Of a stretch of DNA of 64,000 nucleotides, positions 25,753 through 34,729 are shown piece after piece. The notes beneath the pieces are model-generated. The model did not search any database. It worked only from the letters and a program-made list of their open reading frames with translations, and was not told the origin of the DNA. Within the stretch, counting starts at the first letter, position 1. Each line of letters starts with the position of its first letter. The translations under genes were made by a program, and so were the position numbers. The stretch lies in the NCBI GenBank assembly GCA_964583605.1, contig CAZOWL010000002.1, positions 1 through 64,000 on the forward strand, given 5' to 3'. Source of the stretch: CAZOWL01 sp964583605 (GTDB lineage: Bacteria; Pseudomonadota; Gammaproteobacteria; Chromatiales; Chromatiaceae).

Positions 25753-26421
25753 TTAGGGCGCCTCCGCCGGCTGTGGCACCGGATCCTGGATATGTCGCGC
25801 GAGATAGAACGACTGAGCGATCACAAAGCCAATCGTCAGGCCCAGCATGCCGAACAGCTTGAAATTCACCCAGAGCTCTTCCTTACCTTGAGCGGTCTGG
25901 CAGAGCTCCAGCACAGGTGAAGTGAACTGATCGGCGCAAGCGGCCAGATCGACGCCTGTCTGACCCGTCGCGGCGATCAAGGCGGCCTCGGCGTCGAAGA
26001 AACCCTGTGCGACGAAGAGGTTGGCGAGCCCCGAGAGGAGGAAGAAGCCGACCCAGAGCAGGTTCACCCGCCGCCAGATCGTGGCCGGGACCTGGACTGC
26101 TCCACCCATGATGCGTTCTGTCAAGGTTCGCTCGCCGACCAGGTGGCTGGCGAGAAAGACCAGCGCAAACAGCCAATTGACGATCGACGGCTTCCACATG
26201 ATGAAGGTGCGGTCCTGGAGCGCGATCGTCAGGCCGCCGAGCACAACGACTAGCGCGAGGGTGGCCAGGTGCACGTGCTCTACACGTCGTTTGACGACCC
26301 ACAGCCCGCCCACCTGGGCGAACGACGCGGCGATCGCGACTCCAGTGGCGACGTAGATGTCGTAGATCTGGTAGGCCGCAAAAAAGAGGAGGATGGGAAA
26401 AAAATCGATGAGGAGCTTCAT
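25753..26421 (-). CDS. yciB: Inner-membrane septation protein A (YciB) with an inserted segment
   Basis: A 222-aa polytopic membrane protein of the YciB/IspZ family, linked to cell division and envelope synthesis. The N-terminal FFPILLFFAAYQIYDIYVATGVAI and later VNFKLFGMLGLT match the family. Compared with the about 180-aa E. coli protein there is an extra segment of about 35-40 residues before WVNFKLFG (AALIAATGQTG...LELCQTAQGKEEL). It contains two cysteines and probably forms a periplasmic loop. Confidence 0.92.
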   Translation of the reverse strand: MKLLIDFFPILLFFAAYQIYDIYVATGVAIAASFAQVGGLWVVKRRVEHVHLATLALVVVLGGLTIALQDRTFIMWKPSIVNWLFALVFLASHLVGERTLTERIMGGAVQVPATIWRRVNLLWVGFFLLSGLANLFVAQGFFDAEAALIAATGQTGVDLAACADQFTSPVLELCQTAQGKEELWVNFKLFGMLGLTIGFVIAQSFYLARHIQDPVPQPAEAP

Positions 26422-26553
26422 TCCGGGCGTCCGTTGGGGTTGAGCCGCAACCGCCGAGCGCCAACTCAGCCGCGAGGGCGGGGCTCGCGGCGGTTATTGA
26501 CAGCGATAGCCGCCCCCTCTGTCAACTCCCGGTTGCCGTCTTCGAAGGCCGTC

Positions 26554-26575
26554 CGCCATCCGTGGGCGGATGGCG
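26554..26575. repeat. Perfect 9-bp hairpin in the divergent yciB/rnm region
   Basis: CGCCATCCG (26554-26562), loop TGGG, CGGATGGCG (26567-26575). It sits 133 bp upstream of yciB and 82 bp upstream of rnm, with no U-run on either side, so a terminator is unlikely. It could be an operator or a repeat remnant. Confidence 0.6.
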
Positions 26576-26656
26576 CCGGAACGACCTGACCCGTGTCGCG
26601 GACCCGGCCCGTGAGTGAAGACGTATCCGAGTGCAACGATGCGGTAGAATGACCAG

Positions 26657-27529
26657 ATGCTTACCACTCCAGATCTCCACAGTCATTCCACCGCGTCGGA
26701 TGGCACCTTGACGCCCGAGGAGCTCGTGGCCCGAGCCGCCATGGCCGGTGTCGAGGTCCTAGCCCTGACCGATCACGATACCACCGCCGGCCTCGAGGCC
26801 GCCGAACATGCCGCTGATCACACCGACCTTACGCTGATCCCTGGCTTGGAGATCTCCGTGACCTGGGGAGGGCGCACGGTCCATATCATCGGGCTCCGTA
26901 TCGACCGGCGCTGCGCCGAGCTCGAGGCCGGCCTCGAGCGGCTATTGGCCTATCGCGAATGGCGGGCGCAAGAGATCGGTCGGCGCCTAGCGCGGCACGG
27001 CATCACCGATGCTTACGCCGGGGCCAAGGCCCTGTCCCGAGGCGCGCTGGTCGGGCGCACACATTTCGCGCGATTCATCGTCGAGCAGGGTCGCGCACGC
27101 GCCGTCAGCGAGGTGTTCAAGGCCTACTTGGTGCGTGGCAAGCCGGGGCACGTGCCCAGCGAGTGGGCCGCGTTGGAAGAGGCCGTTGGCTGGATCCGCG
27201 CGGCGGGCGGCCAGGCCGTCGTTGCCCATCCAGGTCGGTATGGCTTCACACGCACGAAGATGCGCCAGTTGCTTGGGTCCTTCCGTGAGATGGGCGGTGT
27301 CGGCATCGAGGTGATTTCGGGCAGCCATAGCCGTGATGAGGCCTTCGTGTTCGCTCGCTACGCGAGAGAAGAAGGTCTCCTGGCCTCCGCCGGCTCAGAC
27401 TACCATGGGCCGGAAGAGCATTGGATCGACCTCGGTCAGCTGCCGCTGCTGCCGGCTGGCTGCCGCCCGATCTGGCTCACCTGGGGGCAACCCGTGTCCG
27501 CGCCCCGCGCGGCCGTGCTGAACATGTAG
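26657..27529 (+). CDS. rnm: PHP-family phosphoesterase (RNase AM / 3',5'-nucleotide bisphosphatase)
   Basis: A 290-aa PHP-domain protein of the YciV/TrpH family, which hydrolyses 3',5'-bisphosphates and trims rRNA 5' ends. The metal-binding motifs are all present: DLHSHSTASDG, ALTDHDT, GLEISV, VVAHPGRYG and AGSDYHGP. The ATG at 26657 has no Shine-Dalgarno, and a -10-like TAGAAT (26645-26650) ends 6 bp before it. It is followed after 19 bp by yciO. Confidence 0.94.
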   Translation: MLTTPDLHSHSTASDGTLTPEELVARAAMAGVEVLALTDHDTTAGLEAAEHAADHTDLTLIPGLEISVTWGGRTVHIIGLRIDRRCAELEAGLERLLAYREWRAQEIGRRLARHGITDAYAGAKALSRGALVGRTHFARFIVEQGRARAVSEVFKAYLVRGKPGHVPSEWAALEEAVGWIRAAGGQAVVAHPGRYGFTRTKMRQLLGSFREMGGVGIEVISGSHSRDEAFVFARYAREEGLLASAGSDYHGPEEHWIDLGQLPLLPAGCRPIWLTWGQPVSAPRAAVLNM

Positions 27530-27548
27530 CAGTCATCGAGATCGCCCC

Positions 27549-28172
27549 GTGGCGCAGTTCTTTGAGATCCATCCGGACAATCCTCAGCCCCGGCTGATCC
27601 GCCGCGCCGTCGAGATTCTGCTCGGCGGTGGAGTCGTCGTCTATCCGACCGACTCCTCGTATGCGCTCGGCTGTCAGATCGGCGAGAAGGCCGCTATGGA
27701 ACGGATCCGCAGGATCCGCCGTGTCGACGATAAGCATAATTTCACGCTCGTTTGCCGGGATCTCTCTGAGATCACGACCTATGCGAGGATCGACAATCAG
27801 GCCTTTCGGTTGTTGAAGACCCTGACCCCTGGTCCCTATACGTTCATCTACCAGGCCACCAAGCAGGTCCCGCGCCGGCTTCTGCACCCGCGGCGCAAGA
27901 CCATCGGCATTCGGGTACCGGACAACGAGGTCTGCCGGGCCTTGCTGGCCGCCTTGGACCAGCCGATCTTGAGCACCACCCTCATCCTCCCGGATGAGGA
28001 CCGCCCGCTGACGGACACTGAGGAGATGCGCGAGCGCCTCGATGCCGTGGTCGATCTGATCATCAACGGCGGCTTCTGCGGGCTGGAGCCGACCACCGTC
28101 GTCGACATGACGCACGACGTCCCGGTGTTGCTGCGCACCGGAAAGGGCGACTCGCGGCTGTTCGAGGAATAG
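27549..28172 (+). CDS. yciO: YciO, Sua5/TsaC-family protein
   Basis: A 207-aa YrdC-fold protein, GTG start at 27549. It resembles E. coli YciO (FFEIHPDNPQPRLIRRAVEIL at the N-terminus and HNFTLVCRDLSE) rather than TsaC. YrdC-fold proteins make threonylcarbamoyl-AMP from threonine, bicarbonate and ATP; the YciO branch is weak at this. It is between rnm and an M50 protease in a conserved cluster. Confidence 0.94.
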   Translation: MAQFFEIHPDNPQPRLIRRAVEILLGGGVVVYPTDSSYALGCQIGEKAAMERIRRIRRVDDKHNFTLVCRDLSEITTYARIDNQAFRLLKTLTPGPYTFIYQATKQVPRRLLHPRRKTIGIRVPDNEVCRALLAALDQPILSTTLILPDEDRPLTDTEEMRERLDAVVDLIINGGFCGLEPTTVVDMTHDVPVLLRTGKGDSRLFEE

Positions 28173-28184
28173 GGCGAAGACCCG

Positions 28185-28190
28185 TATAAT
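28185..28190 (+). promoter_or_regulatory. Consensus -10 box upstream of the M50 protease
   Basis: A perfect TATAAT lies 6 bp before the ATG at 28197. No Shine-Dalgarno sits between, so a transcript from here would start at or next to the A of the ATG. No good -35 hexamer is visible. Confidence 0.35.
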
Positions 28191-28196
28191 CCGGCG

Positions 28197-28886
28197 ATGG
28201 AGTCCATCAACAGCATCCAGCTGGCGGCCGTCCTGGCGATTCCCGTCCTCTTTGCGATCACGGCCCACGAAGCCGCGCACGGCTGGGTGGCGAACCGGCT
28301 CGGCGATCGCACCGCCTCACGCCTGGGCCGAGTGACCTTCAACCCCTTCAAGCACATCGACCTGATCGGCACGATGGTCGTACCGCTGGCGACCTTTCTG
28401 TTGGCCGGCGTCCTGTTCGGCTGGGCCAAGCCCGTGCCGGTCGATTGGCGCAATCTGCGTCGACCGCGACGCGATATGGCGCTCGTGGCGCTGGCTGGGC
28501 CCGGGGCGAATCTCGTGATGGCCGTCTTTTGGGGCTTGATGATTCAGCTTGGCCTGTCGCTTGGCGGGTCACTGCCGTGGCTGTCTCTACCGTTGCTCCT
28601 GATGGGTGCGGCTGGCGTGTTGATCAACGTCTTGCTGATGGTGCTCAACCTGTTTCCGCTGCTGCCGCTCGACGGCGGACGCGTCATCACCTCGATCTTG
28701 CCGCCGCGCTGGGCGCCGACCTTCATGCGGTTGGAGCCGTTCGGGCTGATCCTGCTATTGGCGATGCTCCTCCTTGGCGTCCTGGGGAATCTCCTCTGGC
28801 CGATCGTGCATGCGGTCATCGGGGTCATCCCGGCGGGCGATTCGGCGCTGGCGATCGTTACCAGCCTGCTCCCGAGTCCGGACTGA
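28197..28886 (+). CDS. Site-2 protease family (M50) membrane metalloprotease
   Basis: A 229-aa polytopic protease of the YwhC-like short S2P group. The zinc motif is HEAAH (HExxH) near residue 22. The second motif, in NLFPLLPLDGGRV, places the third ligand Asp near residue 160. There are about six membrane helices. Family members cut transmembrane substrates; the target here is unknown. It precedes trpS, as in many gammaproteobacteria. Confidence 0.93.
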   Translation: MESINSIQLAAVLAIPVLFAITAHEAAHGWVANRLGDRTASRLGRVTFNPFKHIDLIGTMVVPLATFLLAGVLFGWAKPVPVDWRNLRRPRRDMALVALAGPGANLVMAVFWGLMIQLGLSLGGSLPWLSLPLLLMGAAGVLINVLLMVLNLFPLLPLDGGRVITSILPPRWAPTFMRLEPFGLILLLAMLLLGVLGNLLWPIVHAVIGVIPAGDSALAIVTSLLPSPD

Positions 28887-28907
28887 AACATCAGAGGAAA
28901 CCGATCC

Positions 28908-30125
28908 TTGGCACCCGTTACCGCCCAACATGCCCGTGTCCTCTCTGGTATGCGGCCGACAGGTCGCCTCCATCTCGGCCACTACCACGGTGTCCTGCGC
29001 AACTGGATCGATCTGCAGCACGAATACGAGTGCTTTTTCTTCGTCGCGGACTGGCACGCCTTGACGACCCACTACGATGACCCGTCGCAGATCCCGGCTA
29101 GCATCGACGAGATGGTCATCGACTGGTTGGCCGCCGGCGTCAATCCCGGCTCGGCGACGCTGTTCATCCAGTCTCGAGTGCCGGAGCATGCCGAGCTGCA
29201 CCTGCTACTGTCGATGATCACGCCGCTCGGCTGGCTGGAGCGCGTACCGAGCTACAAGGATCAACAGGAGCGTCTCAAGGAGCGCGATTTGGCCACCTAT
29301 GGCTTCCTCGGCTATCCGCTGCTGCAGAGCGCCGATATCCTGATCTACAAGGCGGGGCAGGTGCCGGTCGGAGAGGATCAGGTGGCCCACGTCGAGCTGA
29401 CCCGGGAGATCGCTCGCCGCTTCAATCATATCTACGGACGCGAGCCGGATTTCGAGGCGAAGGCCGAGCAGGCCAAGCGTAAGATGGGTAAGAAGAACGC
29501 CCAGCTCTTCGATCGGCTCCGTCGCAGCTATCAAGAACAGGGCGACCAGGAGGCGCTGGAGGTGGCCCGGGCCCTGCTGGAAGGCCAGGCCAACATTACG
29601 CTCGGCGACCGCGAGCGGTTGTTCGGTTACCTCGAAGGGAGCGGCCGCGTCATCCTGCCGGAGCCGCAACCGCTGTTGACAAAAGCCTCCAAGATGCCGG
29701 GGCTCGACGGTCAGAAGATGTCAAAGTCCTACAACAACACGATCGCGCTGCGCGAGGACCCGGCGGTCGTCGAGAAGGCCCTGCGCACGATGCCGACGGA
29801 TCCCCAACGGGTTCGCCGCAGCGATCCCGGCGACCCCGAGAAGTGTCCGGTCTGGGCGCTACATCAGGTCTATTCCAACGACCAGGTTCGGGCTTGGGTG
29901 CAAGAGGGCTGTCGCAGTGCCGGCATCGGCTGCGTCGAGTGCAAGCAGCCGGTGATCGATGCCGTGCTGGCGGAGCTTGCGCCCATCCAGACGCGCGCCC
30001 AGGAGTACGCGCGCCAGCCTGAGCTGGTTCGCAACGTCATCAACGAAGGCTGCGAGCGGGCGCGCGCCGTGGCGCGCGAGACGATGGAGGAGGTCCGTCA
30101 CGCGATGTCGCTCGTGACCTCGTGA
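28908..30125 (+). CDS. trpS: Tryptophan-tRNA ligase
   Basis: Class I aminoacyl-tRNA synthetase, 405 aa. The start is TTG 28908 behind AGAGGAAAC; a later ATG would remove part of the Rossmann fold. The HIGH-like motif is HLGHYHG (near residue 24) and the KMSKS motif is KMSKSYNN (near residue 271). The protein is longer than the about 335-aa type, with an insertion around 160-240 seen in related gammaproteobacterial enzymes. Confidence 0.96.
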   Translation: MAPVTAQHARVLSGMRPTGRLHLGHYHGVLRNWIDLQHEYECFFFVADWHALTTHYDDPSQIPASIDEMVIDWLAAGVNPGSATLFIQSRVPEHAELHLLLSMITPLGWLERVPSYKDQQERLKERDLATYGFLGYPLLQSADILIYKAGQVPVGEDQVAHVELTREIARRFNHIYGREPDFEAKAEQAKRKMGKKNAQLFDRLRRSYQEQGDQEALEVARALLEGQANITLGDRERLFGYLEGSGRVILPEPQPLLTKASKMPGLDGQKMSKSYNNTIALREDPAVVEKALRTMPTDPQRVRRSDPGDPEKCPVWALHQVYSNDQVRAWVQEGCRSAGIGCVECKQPVIDAVLAELAPIQTRAQEYARQPELVRNVINEGCERARAVARETMEEVRHAMSLVTS

Positions 30126-30141
30126 CCCCGGGACGGTCCTC

Positions 30142-30954
30142 TTGGCGGTGAGTGAGTCGGCCGCGGACGCCCTGCAGACACCCTGTGCGCTCGTCCACGG
30201 CGCCCCGCTCTACAAGCTTCCGGAGGATCTTTACATACCGCCTGACGCCCTGGAGGTCTTTCTCGAGACCTTCGAGGGCCCCCTCGATCTGCTGCTCTAT
30301 CTGATCAAGCGCCAGAACCTCGATATCCTCGACATCCCGATCGCGACCATCACCGACCAGTACATGGAGTATGTGGAGCTGATGAAGCGCGTGCATCTCG
30401 AGCTGGCCGCCGAATACCTCGTCATGGCCGCGATGCTGGCCGAGATCAAATCGCGGCTGCTGCTCCCGAGGCGGGAGCCCGACGGCGATGAGGAGGGGGA
30501 CCCGCGGGCCGAGCTGATTCGGCGGCTTCAGGAGTACGAGCGCTTCAAGCGGGCGGCTGAAGACCTCGATGCCTTGCCGCGACTCGAGCGGGATGTCCTC
30601 GCGACCCGGATTATGCTTCCAGCGGGCCATATCCAGCGCACCCCGCCAGAGGTGGACCTCGGCGAGCTGTTGCTTGCGCTGCGCGGGGCGCTGGCTCGGG
30701 CCGAACACTTTCACAGCCTCCGCGTCGAGCGCGAGACTTTATCGGTGCGCGAGCGCATGAGCCGCCTCTTGGAACAGCTCGACGCAGGCCCCTTCGTGCC
30801 CTTCATCACCCTATTCGATCCCGGTGAGGGTCGGGCCGGGGTCGTCGTCACCTTCCTCGCCGTTCTCGAGCTGATCAAGATGGCGAGTCTCGAGCTGGTG
30901 CAGGCCGAGCCTTTCGCGCCGATCCATGTCCGTCGCCGGCCCGAGCCTGCATGA
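30142..30954 (+). CDS. scpA: Segregation and condensation protein A
   Basis: Kleisin subunit of the SMC-ScpAB condensin complex for chromosome segregation. 270 aa from TTG 30142, or 268 from GTG 30148. The N-terminal FEGPLDLLLYLIKRQNLDILDIPIATITDQYMEY and the C-terminal winged helix are typical. It follows trpS by 16 bp and overlaps scpB by four bases (ATGA). The presence of ScpAB implies an SMC rather than MukBEF system. Confidence 0.96.
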   Translation: MAVSESAADALQTPCALVHGAPLYKLPEDLYIPPDALEVFLETFEGPLDLLLYLIKRQNLDILDIPIATITDQYMEYVELMKRVHLELAAEYLVMAAMLAEIKSRLLLPRREPDGDEEGDPRAELIRRLQEYERFKRAAEDLDALPRLERDVLATRIMLPAGHIQRTPPEVDLGELLLALRGALARAEHFHSLRVERETLSVRERMSRLLEQLDAGPFVPFITLFDPGEGRAGVVVTFLAVLELIKMASLELVQAEPFAPIHVRRRPEPA

Positions 30955-31577
30955 GTCGTCCGACGCTCGAGCAGATCCTCGAGGCCGCCTTGCTCGCCGC
31001 CGGCGAGCCGCTCAGCCTGGACCGGTTGCTGGATCTCTTCGGCGATGGCGAGCGGCCGGCCCGCGAGGCGGTGCTTGCGGCGCTCGCTGCGCTCGAGCGC
31101 GACTACGCGGTGCGTGGTATCGAGCTGGCCGAGGTCGCCGGCGGTTATCGGATCCAGGTCCGGCGTGAGGTGGCGCCTTGGGTCGCGAGGCTCTGGGAGG
31201 AGCGGCCGGCTCGCTACTCGCGCGCCCTGCTCGAGACCCTGGCGTTGATCGCCTACCGTCAGCCCATCACGCGCGGCGAGATCGAGGACATCCGTGGGGT
31301 AGCCGTCAGTACCCAGATCGTGCGGACGCTCGTCGAGCGCGAATGGGTCCGTGTGGTCGGGCATCGCGACCTCCCGGGGCGACCGGCCTTGTACGCAACG
31401 ACGCGTAAGTTCCTCGATTATTTCGGCCTGCGCTCGCTCAATGAGCTGCCGTCACTAGCCGAGCTGCGCTCGTTGGATGCCGTTGCCGCCGATGTCGCGC
31501 TGCCGACCGAGGGATCGTCGGAGTCCGATTCCGAAGAGACGCGATCGGCGCTCGAAGTCGACTCCGAGCGCGCATGA
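30951..31577 (+). CDS. scpB: Segregation and condensation protein B
   Basis: Partner of ScpA in the SMC complex; two winged-helix domains (about 10-95 and 100-165), 208 aa. The signature LLETLALIAYRQPITRGEIEDIRGV is complete. The C-terminal 40 residues are acidic and unstructured. rluB, which often follows scpB, is absent here; the next gene is on the opposite strand. Confidence 0.96.
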   Translation: MSRPTLEQILEAALLAAGEPLSLDRLLDLFGDGERPAREAVLAALAALERDYAVRGIELAEVAGGYRIQVRREVAPWVARLWEERPARYSRALLETLALIAYRQPITRGEIEDIRGVAVSTQIVRTLVEREWVRVVGHRDLPGRPALYATTRKFLDYFGLRSLNELPSLAELRSLDAVAADVALPTEGSSESDSEETRSALEVDSERA

Positions 31578-31708
31578 CCCGCCGGCTGTCCGTGCTATCC
31601 GGCCTGCCTTCACGATCGACTCAGGCTGGCGAAGTTCTCGTAACCTATTTCTTTTATTGAGATGCCGTCTTGCTGACGGCGACGACCGGGAAGATCAACG
31701 GGGCGGCC

Positions 31709-32323
31709 TTAAGACCCGCTGTCCCGATCCAGCCTCAGGCGCCGATACAGGCTCAGCTGTCCGTCTGCGCTTCGCAGCGCCAGGCGGTCGCCCTGCAATG
31801 CGAATTCGAATCGGCGGCTGCCTTGAAGCCTGTGGCGCAGCACTAGGTTGGTGCCGTCTATGTGTAGTCGTCCGTCGATGTAGCCGGAGCCGAGGTCGTA
31901 GAGACGATAGCGCTCGCCTTGCACGATCAACAGGCCGCCATCGGGACTCTCCCAGAGACCCTCCAACGGACCAGTCTGCCAGGGTGCGCCCCAGCGGCCT
32001 CCGGGCACCGCGAACTGCTCAGCGAAGCGCTCGGCCATCGGACCCAGTCCGGTCGTCGGGTCGCCGGGCCATCGCGGGGGAGCCGTGCCGGGGATCGCGG
32101 GGGATGGGATGACGCCTGGCGGCCAGCCTGGGGCGGGCACGGCGTCTGACCCGCCGCTGTCCGGCTGGGCCATATCGCCAAAAAGGCCCATCGCCTCCAT
32201 CATCCGCGACATGGCCTCGGCCATCGCCTCGCGCCCGACCTCGGCGCTGCCGGCCCGCGCCGAACCGCCCCCGAGCAGGAGCGCGGTGATCAGGAGCGCA
32301 AAGATCGACGTTCGCCTAGTCAT
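31709..32323 (-). CDS. Secreted protein of unknown function with Pro-rich linker
   Basis: A 204-aa protein with a signal peptide (about 1-24, LLITALLLGGGSARA). A Met/Ala-rich amphipathic helix (about 28-52) and a Pro/Gly-rich linker (about 53-100) follow, then a C-terminal beta-rich domain (about 118-200) with alternating hydrophobic strands (LEGLWESPDGGLLIVQGERYRLY...RHRLQGSRRFEFALQGDRLALRS) that resembles a small barrel. No family recognised. Convergent with scpB and co-directional with slt upstream, separated from it by 51 bp. Confidence 0.72.
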   Translation of the reverse strand: MTRRTSIFALLITALLLGGGSARAGSAEVGREAMAEAMSRMMEAMGLFGDMAQPDSGGSDAVPAPGWPPGVIPSPAIPGTAPPRWPGDPTTGLGPMAERFAEQFAVPGGRWGAPWQTGPLEGLWESPDGGLLIVQGERYRLYDLGSGYIDGRLHIDGTNLVLRHRLQGSRRFEFALQGDRLALRSADGQLSLYRRLRLDRDSGS

Positions 32324-32374
32324 CGCCGCGGGAGTCTATCAGAACCTCATGACAGGGCCGCCGCCAAACCAGTT

Positions 32375-34468
32375 TCATCGTTGAGCTTCATCCGAGCGCT
32401 CGGGCCAGGGGCCGAGGTCCGGCTGTGACGCCAGCTGCGAGTCAGGTGCTCCGACCGGGGCCAGCCAGTCGCTGATTGGACCGTCAACGAGCGCCAGGCG
32501 GTCGGCGTAGATCAGGCGATAGGCCAGCACGCGCTGGACATAGCTGCGGGTCTCGGCGAAGGGGATGGTCGCGATCCAAAGGTCGGCGGGCTCGGGCGGT
32601 GACCGCAGCCATTGGCGCACGCGGCCCGGCCCGGCGTTGTACGCGGCCGTCGCCAGAACGGGGTGGCCGTCGAAGCGATGCACCATTCGGGCCAGATAGT
32701 GGCTGCCGAGGGTGATGTTCGTGGCCGGGTCGAGCAGCATGGTCCGCGATGGGAGGGGCTGTCCGAGCCGCTGCGCCACCCCGCGCGCGGTCGCCGGCAT
32801 CAGCTGCATCAGTCCGGCCGCGCCGGCGCGGGAGCCGGCGCCGGGCGCAAAGGTGCTCTCTTGGCGGATGACGGCGAAGATCCAGCTCTCCGGAAGGCCC
32901 GTGCGCGCCGCGGCAGCCTGCACCTGATCGCGATAGAGCACCGGGAAGCGGAGCTCCAGATCGTCCCATCGGCCGCTGCGGGCGAGCGTGAGGATGGCTC
33001 GGTCGGGCCAGCCGAGATAGCCCGCGATCCGTGCCGCTGCCTCGAGATCGGGCGCTGCGAGGTTGCGCGTGAGGTAGTCCCACTCGCGCCGCGCTTCGTC
33101 CTCGCGGCCGAGTGCCTTGAGCTCCTCGATGCGCCGCAGGGCCGGATGGGCGGCCCATTGCCGCAACCTTGCAGACGCGGGCGTTGGCGAATGCGTCAGA
33201 TTGTAGGGCAGGCCGAGCCGGTCCGCGGCGAGAAAGCCCCAGAAGCCGCGGACCGCAGCCGCCTTCCGGTAGAGATCCTGCGCCAGCTCAGCCCGCCCGA
33301 GCGCCTCCGCGGCCCGCGCCTGCCAGTAGTCCCAGCGCTCCGCCTTGATCTCTCCGTCCGGAATTCGGGCGGTCCAGGCCGCTACGCGGGGCCAGTCGCG
33401 GTGCTCGAGCGCCGCCCGCAAACGCCGCTCCTGAAAGCCAAGGTTGGCGGGCGTCTCAGGGACCACATCGAGAAAGGCCATAGCCTGCTCGATGTCGTGT
33501 GTCACGAGCGCGAGGCCGAGTGCCGCGTGGATTGCCGCGGCCTCGGAAGCCGCCAAGGGGTAGCGGTCCTGCGCGGCCTGCCAGACCGCCGCAGCCCGCA
33601 GCGGATCGGCGCGCGCTAGCCGGATGAGGCCATGGGCGAGAATCTCGGTCCGGCGCGGATGGTCGTCGGCAAAGCGATCCAGATCCGCGGCGACCTCCGG
33701 CGTGCGGTGGACGGCGAGCCAAAGATCGAGCCACCGACGCTCCTCCTTGGCGAGATATCGACGAAGATAGCTCGCCAGGCGGAGGCGCTCCGTGCCCATG
33801 GCGAGCGCGATGCGTTGCCAGACAAGGTCGGCCGTTAGGTGCCCTGCGGCGCGCCAGGCATCGAACACGGGGTCGCAGGCCTCGGGCTGCGAGTGTCCGG
33901 CGAGCCAGAGCGGAATGACTTGGCCCAGCGCGTCGGTGTCACTCCCGGTGGCGATCAGGGCATGCAGGTAGTGGCAGCGTCGCTCGGTTGAGCCGTCGGC
34001 GCGGTAGAAGTCGAGATACAGGCGCCAGCGGGCGCGATCGGCCAGATGGTCGAGCCAAGAACCGCGCAGGCGCTCGGCCAGCGGTGTGTCGTCGTAAGCA
34101 TCGAGAAACGCGGCGACAGCCTGTGGGCCGGCCTCCGCAAGGTTCTGGGAGAGGCTGGCATGGTCGAGATAGGGTAGAAGCGGATAATCTCTGAGCATCG
34201 CACGCGAGGCGCTAGAGCGGACTTGGTCACCCCGTGCCAGGGCGGATTCGGCTTCTAAGAACGCGAGCCGCTGTTGTTCAAGCTGCTCGGTCGGTACGCC
34301 GATTCCGAGCGGGGACGGTAGGCCGAGAAGGAGGCCAGCGACGAGCCATGCCGGCGGGTACCCACGGCGCCCCCGCGCCGATCGGCCGTGAGAACGCTCG
34401 GAGATCTCGTTCGGCAGGCGGATCTTTCGTGAGCCCCAGCCTGACAGGGTGCGGGCGGTCATTGTCAT
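32375..34468 (-). CDS. slt: Soluble lytic murein transglycosylase
   Basis: Cleaves the glycan backbone of peptidoglycan with formation of 1,6-anhydro ends. I use the ATG at 34468 (697 aa); ATG 34462 is equally possible. A signal or anchor helix is near residue 45. The long alpha-superhelical U and L domains follow (about 75-520). The C-terminal SLT domain (about 530-665) carries the catalytic Glu in VIRQESTF and the GAAGLMQLMPATA and AAYNAGPGRV motifs. Confidence 0.94.
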   Translation of the reverse strand: MTMTARTLSGWGSRKIRLPNEISERSHGRSARGRRGYPPAWLVAGLLLGLPSPLGIGVPTEQLEQQRLAFLEAESALARGDQVRSSASRAMLRDYPLLPYLDHASLSQNLAEAGPQAVAAFLDAYDDTPLAERLRGSWLDHLADRARWRLYLDFYRADGSTERRCHYLHALIATGSDTDALGQVIPLWLAGHSQPEACDPVFDAWRAAGHLTADLVWQRIALAMGTERLRLASYLRRYLAKEERRWLDLWLAVHRTPEVAADLDRFADDHPRRTEILAHGLIRLARADPLRAAAVWQAAQDRYPLAASEAAAIHAALGLALVTHDIEQAMAFLDVVPETPANLGFQERRLRAALEHRDWPRVAAWTARIPDGEIKAERWDYWQARAAEALGRAELAQDLYRKAAAVRGFWGFLAADRLGLPYNLTHSPTPASARLRQWAAHPALRRIEELKALGREDEARREWDYLTRNLAAPDLEAAARIAGYLGWPDRAILTLARSGRWDDLELRFPVLYRDQVQAAAARTGLPESWIFAVIRQESTFAPGAGSRAGAAGLMQLMPATARGVAQRLGQPLPSRTMLLDPATNITLGSHYLARMVHRFDGHPVLATAAYNAGPGRVRQWLRSPPEPADLWIATIPFAETRSYVQRVLAYRLIYADRLALVDGPISDWLAPVGAPDSQLASQPDLGPWPERSDEAQR

Positions 34469-34729
34469 AGCGATCGTCGTGCGGCCCAGGCCCGCATCGC
34501 GCGGCTTGAATGGCAGCGCCCGGCCCTCAGCTTGCGATGACAACCGCGCGCATCTTGCTTCGGCCCTTCCTCCGTGCTCGTGGGAGAGGGGAAGGGAGGG
34601 AGAAGGGTCAAGGCGGTATGCATCCTTCCGTTATGGGAGCTAGGCGTTCCACCGCGATCGCTCGCGGCTGTCGGCGCTGAGGATCGCTGCCTATGACAGA
34701 GGCCCATTGATCGGACCAGGAGCCAGCCT

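Noticed and set aside
32612..33619. 335-aa open frame antisense to slt
   Set aside because: It overlaps a full-length transglycosylase with intact catalytic motifs and has no family-like features.
34555..34632. Possible further copy of the dispersed element (GGGAGAGGGGAAGGGAGGGAG, AAGGCGG)
   Set aside because: Only short G-rich runs agree, length and stem arms cannot be aligned, and it lies in a divergent promoter region unlike the other copies.
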